A stretch of DNA of 64,000 bases from Verrucomicrobiales bacterium (lineage in GTDB: Bacteria > Verrucomicrobiota > Verrucomicrobiia > Limisphaerales > J093): positions 9,222-73,221 of the forward strand of contig JACKPW010000025.1 in NCBI GenBank assembly GCA_024233215.1, written 5' to 3'. The stretch's first letter is position 1. Each line of letters starts with the position of its first letter. Position numbers and translations under genes: made by a program. This document shows positions 60,401-64,000 of this stretch, in pieces. Below the pieces are notes generated by a model. That model did no database searches. It was given only the letters and a program-made list of their open reading frames with translations, and had not been told where the DNA came from.

Positions 60401-60540
60401 TCCGCGTAGGTCGCCCCGGTGCCGACAATGGCGACCAGCAGGGCGCCCGCTCGGAAGGCCAGATGCGGGAGACCCAACCGCGGAGGGCACTTCGGATGGG
60501 GTGTCGTGTCCGAAGTCGCCCTCGTGGATTCACTGTTCAT
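57406..60540 (-). CDS. Very large secreted glycoside-hydrolase-like protein
   Basis: 1044-aa protein with signal peptide (about 25-45), then a short EF-hand-like linker (ANPDGDRLANFAEYALGRDP) common in verrucomicrobial exoproteins. Beta domains follow (about 165-315), then a TIM-barrel-like region (about 380-800) in which MINEDSTLFW (E531, Asn-Glu pair) and ITEINWPLPN (E733) are at positions expected for the acid/base and nucleophile of clan GH-A. A C-terminal beta domain closes the chain. ATG 60540 begins just before the signal sequence. Predicted to act on polysaccharide outside the cell; family number not assigned. Confidence 0.78.
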   Translation of the reverse strand: MNSESTRATSDTTPHPKCPPRLGLPHLAFRAGALLVAIVGTGATYAEWQAQVWRPAEAAQPALAGPTANPDGDRLANFAEYALGRDPLKPDATELWGNLPALEARDGSANGWLRASAAASEARLDFTAAGSLAEGAAWDAAPAHGFSVTEASAGAGSIGYALQMDAAAAAAGFLHIAAVSIAAPPSGPKWVWFEAEGSFGGESNVALSADRMTWVGPDGSVQKSVNIPSAGDYTLWVRKFWNPQAIRWRVGTGDWQEVRSASLTDLILLDGNAGRRVGWFNAGSAALVAGTQNFRLEVLTGDSNTTAYDCFLLTREGFTPRGKLKPDEGSGVAEPGWFAFEPASDPLTYSPIDLRFLNERLAGEHGFIRTRGPDFIHEGTGEAVRFWAVNVGLGFVNSADADLDLFARAMAKRGVNLVRIHGAAYEDSGANFGQVKPELVARVHYFIHALKREGIYSSLSIYFPLWVTLGPENTEFPGYNGQHPFALPYFSEPFQPLYQNWWRGLLEPINPHTGIALKDDPAVAMLEMINEDSTLFWTFDPNEGASGNIPDPQRAILEKRFGDWLLAKYPGVTLSQIRNVRWQGLATSQDDFAAGRVGFRPLWNIANERRPRDRDTAQFLTELMKDWHTAIYHFLKQDLGSRALVYCSNWKTASEQYLDPLDKYANSVGDFFDRHGYFGGRHEGNNASWNIEPGQRYDDRAAVKFRNAAGTGDDFGNPLWDLGYNDRPSTITEINWPLPNRYRADMVVLGAAYGALQGSDAIFWFAAGEPTWQGLPGKFAIQTPGVLGQFPATALIYRQGLVRTGQRVVDIDLGVDDLYALKGTPLPAPQNFDSLRGNDVPPGATLTNVSVIDSLAFLVGGVNVNFIENGTPQSQVRDLSPYIDRPAKRVVSETGELRWDWDAGLVTLNAPAAQGATGFLGAAGSIQLDRLEIESPLEYGSVVLVAMDGKPIAESARLLLQVASEEKPWQWETETATGLRTITNRGTVPLLVREMAGTVRLKRADAASLTVTPLDANGYRVGPPINGAAEITLLPDRLYYLVER

Positions 60541-60636
60541 GGGACCGGATGTTAAACCGCGTTCGTCGCGTGGTCGAGTCGGTGTCGCCGGCGGTCCTTC
60601 ATCTGTGGAGGCTGGCGTACTTGGGGGATGGGTTCC

Positions 60637-60711
60637 GTAGCCGCGGACGTCGGTCCGCGCACCTGGATTCCCTCTCCAGTTGATCTGCGCCGACTGTACG
60701 TCGGCGGCCAC
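60637..60711. repeat. Palindromic repeat copy
   Basis: Left arm from 60637 (begins GTAGCCGCGGACGTCGGTCC) and inverted arm ending about 60711 (TGCGCCGACTGTACGTCGGC then GGCCACG), with about 25 nt between. It lies between the glycoside-hydrolase-like gene and the end of the sulfatase gene on the same strand. Confidence 0.8.
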
Positions 60712-60727
60712 GCCCGTTCCGGAGATG

Positions 60728-62080
60728 CTAGCGGCGGCGGCGCATCGGCCAGTTCGGATCCTCGCTGCGGGCGGACTTCATCAAGGCGTCGGCGCGCGCC
60801 ACCAGTTCCGGTTTTGCCGACGCCAGATCGCGTGTCTCGCCGACATCCTCCATCAAGTCATACAGCTCGATGGCGGCCGACGGAGCGTTGCGGACGGCCT
60901 TCCAGTCGCCAAACCGCACGGCCTGGATCGACGTGCCTTCGTGCAATTCCCAATAGAAGTACTCGCGTTTTGGCGCCGGCCCGCCCTGCAGGAAACCGAC
61001 CAGCGAGAGCCCGTCGATTTGGACGCCCGCCGGAATGCTCGAACCGCTGAGTTCCGCCACGGTGGGCAGGAAATCCCAGAACGCCCACGGCTCCTCGGTC
61101 ACCCGCCCCGCGGGGACGGTGCCCGGCCACCAGGCCATTGCCGCCTGACGCAGGGCACCCTCGTACATGCCGCGTTTGAAGCCGCGCAGTTTGCCTCCCA
61201 TCGTCTGGTCAAACAGCTTCCCGATCTGGGAGGACGGATCAAACGAGGAGCCGTTGTCGCCGGCAAAGATCACGAGGGTCCGCGAATCGAGTTTGAGTTC
61301 GCGCAACAGGTCGAGCAGGCGGCCCACGTCGCTGTCCAGGCGGGTCACCATCGCGGCGTAGTTCTTCTGCTGCTCGGTCCACGGCTTGTCCGCGTAGATG
61401 CCCTGGTCATCGATCTGGAAGGCGCCGTGCGGCAGGGTTACCGAATGGAAGAGGAAGAACGGCCGGTTGGCATGGGCGCGCACCCAGCGAAGCGTCTCGT
61501 TGGCGATGAGATCCTGGGCGTAGATCGCGCCCTTGGTATCGACTTTTGTGCCCCCGTCATTACCCGGCAGTTCGAAGCGCTGGTCGTCGTTGTAGAGATA
61601 AGTGGGGAAATAGCTGTGGGCATGCCGTTGGCAGTTGTAGCCGTAGAAATGATCGAAACCGACCTTCAACGGACTGCCGGAGGTGTGAAACATCCCCATG
61701 CCCCATTTGCCGATGCACGCCGTGTCGTAGCCGGTATCCTTGAGCAACCGGGCGACGGTGAAGGTGCCCGCCGGCAACGGCATCTGGCCTTCCGGTTGGA
61801 TTTCCCGGTTTGCGCGAATCGGGCTGTGACCGGTGTGCTGTCCCACCATCACTGAGGTGCGCGACGGCGCGCAGACGCTCGTGCCGCAATAGGCCTGCAG
61901 GTAGCGCGTGCCCTCCCGCGCCATGCGATCCAGATGCGGCGTTTGAATCAGTTTCTGGCCGTAGCAGCCCAGGTCGCCCTGGGCGACATCATCGCTCAGG
62001 ATGAAGATGAAGTTCGGTCGGTCGGCGGCGAGCAGTGGCCAGGCAACCAACAGGGTCAGACAGGTCAACAGCGGTTTCAT
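60728..62080 (-). CDS. Secreted Cys-type sulfatase
   Basis: 450-aa type I sulfatase. Signal peptide MKPLLTCLTLLVAWPLLAAD is followed at once by the metal motif RPNFIFILSDD. The modification motif CAPSR (C70-R74, in SVCAPSRTSVMVGQHTGH) needs conversion of Cys70 to formylglycine. Further family segments: IGKWGMGMFHTSG, DQRFELPGNDGG, LVIFAGDNGSS. Substrate is probably a sulfated polysaccharide or aryl sulfate. ATG 62080 begins the leader; in-frame sequence upstream lacks that character. Divergent from the S8 protease gene. Confidence 0.92.
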   Translation of the reverse strand: MKPLLTCLTLLVAWPLLAADRPNFIFILSDDVAQGDLGCYGQKLIQTPHLDRMAREGTRYLQAYCGTSVCAPSRTSVMVGQHTGHSPIRANREIQPEGQMPLPAGTFTVARLLKDTGYDTACIGKWGMGMFHTSGSPLKVGFDHFYGYNCQRHAHSYFPTYLYNDDQRFELPGNDGGTKVDTKGAIYAQDLIANETLRWVRAHANRPFFLFHSVTLPHGAFQIDDQGIYADKPWTEQQKNYAAMVTRLDSDVGRLLDLLRELKLDSRTLVIFAGDNGSSFDPSSQIGKLFDQTMGGKLRGFKRGMYEGALRQAAMAWWPGTVPAGRVTEEPWAFWDFLPTVAELSGSSIPAGVQIDGLSLVGFLQGGPAPKREYFYWELHEGTSIQAVRFGDWKAVRNAPSAAIELYDLMEDVGETRDLASAKPELVARADALMKSARSEDPNWPMRRRR

Positions 62081-62259
62081 GGCGACAAGGTGCCTGTCTT
62101 GCCGCGTCTGAACCAGCTTCAATCGTTGCCGCTTCATGGGGAGGTTGATCTGCCTTGTCTTGGGGTGGGGTTTGCCTAATCTCGCTTCGAGCCAGTCCCC
62201 CTGCTTGCGCTGCGGCATGCGTCGCTGGTGGTGGCAGTGGCGGCTCCAGAGGCATCACG

Positions 62260-64000
62260 ATGAAACGCATCCTCCTTGGTCTGTCGCTCACCTTGATCGG
62301 TAGCCTCCCCCTGATCACCCTTCCCGCCCAGGAGGCCACTGTGGCTCCGCTGCGCGTCCCCGAAACCACGTTCGGCCCCAAACGCACCAGCCCGGATGTG
62401 CCCCTTCCCAGGCACGCTTACTCACCCTTCGACAAGCTGGACCAGCCACCGCCCTATCAGCCCGGGCCCGGCCGCGACTACAACGACGGGGAACTGGTCC
62501 TCAAGCTGGCCCCGGAAGTCATTGTCAACCGCAAGGTGAACCTGCAAAGCCCCGGCACGGGCGGGAACGTCGGCCTGACCAGCGACAGCCGCCTCAACCG
62601 GGCCCTCGCCACCGCCGGCATCCCCAGTCTGCACCAAGTCTTTCCGAACGCCAAAGTGCCGGCCCAACGCACCCTTGCCACCCAACCGCCGGAACCCGAC
62701 CTCACCCGCTGGTATCGCGCCTTGTCCGCCAGCACGACCACCCACGCCGTGGAGTTGCTTTCCCCGGAGCCGGGCATTGAGGTGGTGGAACCGGATTACC
62801 TCCGAGCGCTGGCGCTCGAACCCGTAGCCGCGGACATCAGTCCGCGCAAATCCCGGGAGCCTGGGGAGAATGCGCCGACTGAAGTCGGCGGTCACCGGAT
62901 CAGCCTGGCCCAAGAACCGCCTCCCGCGGTGATCCCGAGTGGTGATTCCGACCCGCTCTTCGCCCAGCAATGGCACTTGGGCGCCGTGAACGCCTTCGAA
63001 GCCTGGGCCTGGCTCGACAGCCAGGGGCTGCCGCCCGGGGGCGATCGGGACATTGTGATCGCCGTGATCGACACCGGGGTGGCCCTGTCGCATCCCGACC
63101 TGGCCGCCAACCTCTGGGTCAATGGCGGAGAGACCGGGGAGGATGCGCAAGGGCAGGACAAACGGACGAACGGGGTTGATGATGACGGCAACGGTTTTGT
63201 GGATGACGTGCATGGGTGCCGGGTGGTGTACAACCAGTTCGAGCACACGGGAGACCCCTCCGACGATCACGGACACGGAACCCACGTGGCGGGAATCATC
63301 GCGGCCCAGGCAGGGAATCACGAGGGGGGCGTGGGGATTGCCTACAACTGCCAGATCATGGCAATCAAGGCGGCGCAGTACTCGGGCGTGCTGGCGAGTT
63401 CGGACATTGCCGAGGCCATCAACTACGCCGTGCAGCAGGGAGCGGACATCATCAACATGTCGTTCGGTGGCTACGTCCGTTCGCAGATCGAGGAGGACGC
63501 ATTGGCGGTGGCCTTCGGTCAGTGCGTGCTGGTGGCCGCGGCGGGGAATGATGCGAAGGTCAACCTCCCTTGCCCCGGCGGCCGCGACCTGTATCCCGCC
63601 GCCTACAACTGGGTCCTGGGGGTGATGGCGTCAACGAGCGGTGGTTCCATGGCCGCCTTCTCCAACCACGACTGCAAGCCGCATGATAGCCACGAATACG
63701 AACTCATGGCCCCGGGCGTGGACATCTGGAGCGCCCTGCCCCCGGAGGAGTATGCTGCTTGGGACGGTACATCCATGGCGGCGCCGGTTGTCTCGGGCAT
63801 TGCCGCCTTGGCGCGAACGAGGTGGGGCGACAAGGACGTTTATTCGTCTCGCTTCATCATGGGGCAGATCGCGGCGAACGCTGCTCCGGTGGCGGATGCC
63901 CTGGCGGCCCTGGCAACCTCACCGACCCCTGAACTCTCCTACCTGCAACACTGGCTCTTCGATACGACCGAGCAGGCAGAAGACAACGACGCTGATGGGA
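62260..64000 (+). CDS. Subtilisin-like (S8) secreted protease, 3' end beyond window
   Basis: At least 580 residues, open to the right edge. Signal peptide MKRILLGLSLTLIGSLPLITLPA, a propeptide-like region (about 70-185: ELVLKLAP..., VELLSPEPGIEVVEPDY), and the catalytic domain with all three residues: VIDTGV (D271), DHGHGTHVAG (H339) and DGTSMAAPV (S505). Between propeptide and catalytic domain a palindromic repeat is translated in frame (residues 189-212). After the catalytic domain the chain continues with PELSYLQHWLFDTTEQAEDNDADG, a calcium-binding-type linker that usually leads to further C-terminal domains. Confidence 0.92.
   Translation, partial: MKRILLGLSLTLIGSLPLITLPAQEATVAPLRVPETTFGPKRTSPDVPLPRHAYSPFDKLDQPPPYQPGPGRDYNDGELVLKLAPEVIVNRKVNLQSPGTGGNVGLTSDSRLNRALATAGIPSLHQVFPNAKVPAQRTLATQPPEPDLTRWYRALSASTTTHAVELLSPEPGIEVVEPDYLRALALEPVAADISPRKSREPGENAPTEVGGHRISLAQEPPPAVIPSGDSDPLFAQQWHLGAVNAFEAWAWLDSQGLPPGGDRDIVIAVIDTGVALSHPDLAANLWVNGGETGEDAQGQDKRTNGVDDDGNGFVDDVHGCRVVYNQFEHTGDPSDDHGHGTHVAGIIAAQAGNHEGGVGIAYNCQIMAIKAAQYSGVLASSDIAEAINYAVQQGADIINMSFGGYVRSQIEEDALAVAFGQCVLVAAAGNDAKVNLPCPGGRDLYPAAYNWVLGVMASTSGGSMAAFSNHDCKPHDSHEYELMAPGVDIWSALPPEEYAAWDGTSMAAPVVSGIAALARTRWGDKDVYSSRFIMGQIAANAAPVADALAALATSPTPELSYLQHWLFDTTEQAEDNDADG
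62824..62895. repeat. Palindromic repeat copy inside the protease gene
   Basis: 72 bp: left arm from 62824 (begins GTAGCCGCGGACATCAGTCC) and inverted arm from 62871 (TGCGCCGACTGAAGTCGGCG) to 62895. It is inside the S8 protease coding frame, starts exactly at a codon boundary and is 24 codons long, avoiding the TAG that the same sequence provides in other frames. Confidence 0.85.

Overview
The window is GC-rich, densely coded DNA that most resembles a member of the Verrucomicrobiota (Limisphaerales/Pedosphaera type). This is inferred from gene content: sulfatases, Gfo/Idh/MocA proteins with twin-arginine-like leaders, large secreted proteins with a 'PDGD...AEYALG' linker, a two-domain M16 peptidase, and many short palindromic repeats. 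No ribosomal or other phylogenetic marker is present to settle it.

Layout. 1-6.3 kb: an M16 peptidase, a palindromic repeat array, and a convergent three-gene iron operon in which FeoB is split into separate GTPase and membrane proteins behind a DtxR-FeoA-FeoA fusion. 6.6-13.7 kb: a selenocysteine island. It holds selA and selD (SelD carries an in-frame UGA followed by a SECIS-like hairpin), a tRNA-Sec gene, and a 78-aa SelW/Rdx-like protein with a CxxU motif and its own SECIS-like hairpin; secreted and decayed genes lie between. 13.8-24.1 kb: an FHA-cyclase, a CarH/LitR-type B12 photoreceptor repressor divergent from a sigma-70 factor, and a carotenoid operon (two CrtI-type oxidoreductases, aldehyde dehydrogenase, acyltransferase, glycosyltransferase, lipoprotein) that resembles a C30 staphyloxanthin-type pathway. 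24.2-30.2 kb: amidohydrolase, half-size TauE protein, Gfo/Idh/MocA oxidoreductase, SurA-like chaperone and pdxA.

30.3-42.9 kb (minus strand): a ten-gene operon for a membrane-bound group 4 [NiFe] hydrogenase. From promoter to end it encodes a formate-dehydrogenase-like molybdoprotein, a 4Fe-4S protein, an FAD/NAD(P) [2Fe-2S] reductase, a maturation protease, two paralogous antiporter-like subunits, the large subunit, the NuoH-like and NuoI-like subunits, and the NuoB-like small subunit. Two points stand out: the molybdoprotein has Tyr where formate dehydrogenases have catalytic Sec/Cys, and a 489-bp inverted-repeat cassette with a frameshifted GxxExxY gene sits just before the small-subunit gene.

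43.4-64 kb: an FGE-like protein, a two-ATPase/two-permease ABC operon, a secreted gluzincin, an Lrp/AsnC regulator, the glycolytic pair pfk-pyk, two large secreted proteins (one with glycoside-hydrolase-like acidic residues), a sulfatase, and a subtilisin-like protease running off the right end.

One palindromic repeat family recurs through the window. It supplies stop codons to at least two genes, probably a third, and in the protease gene it is read through as exactly 24 in-frame codons.
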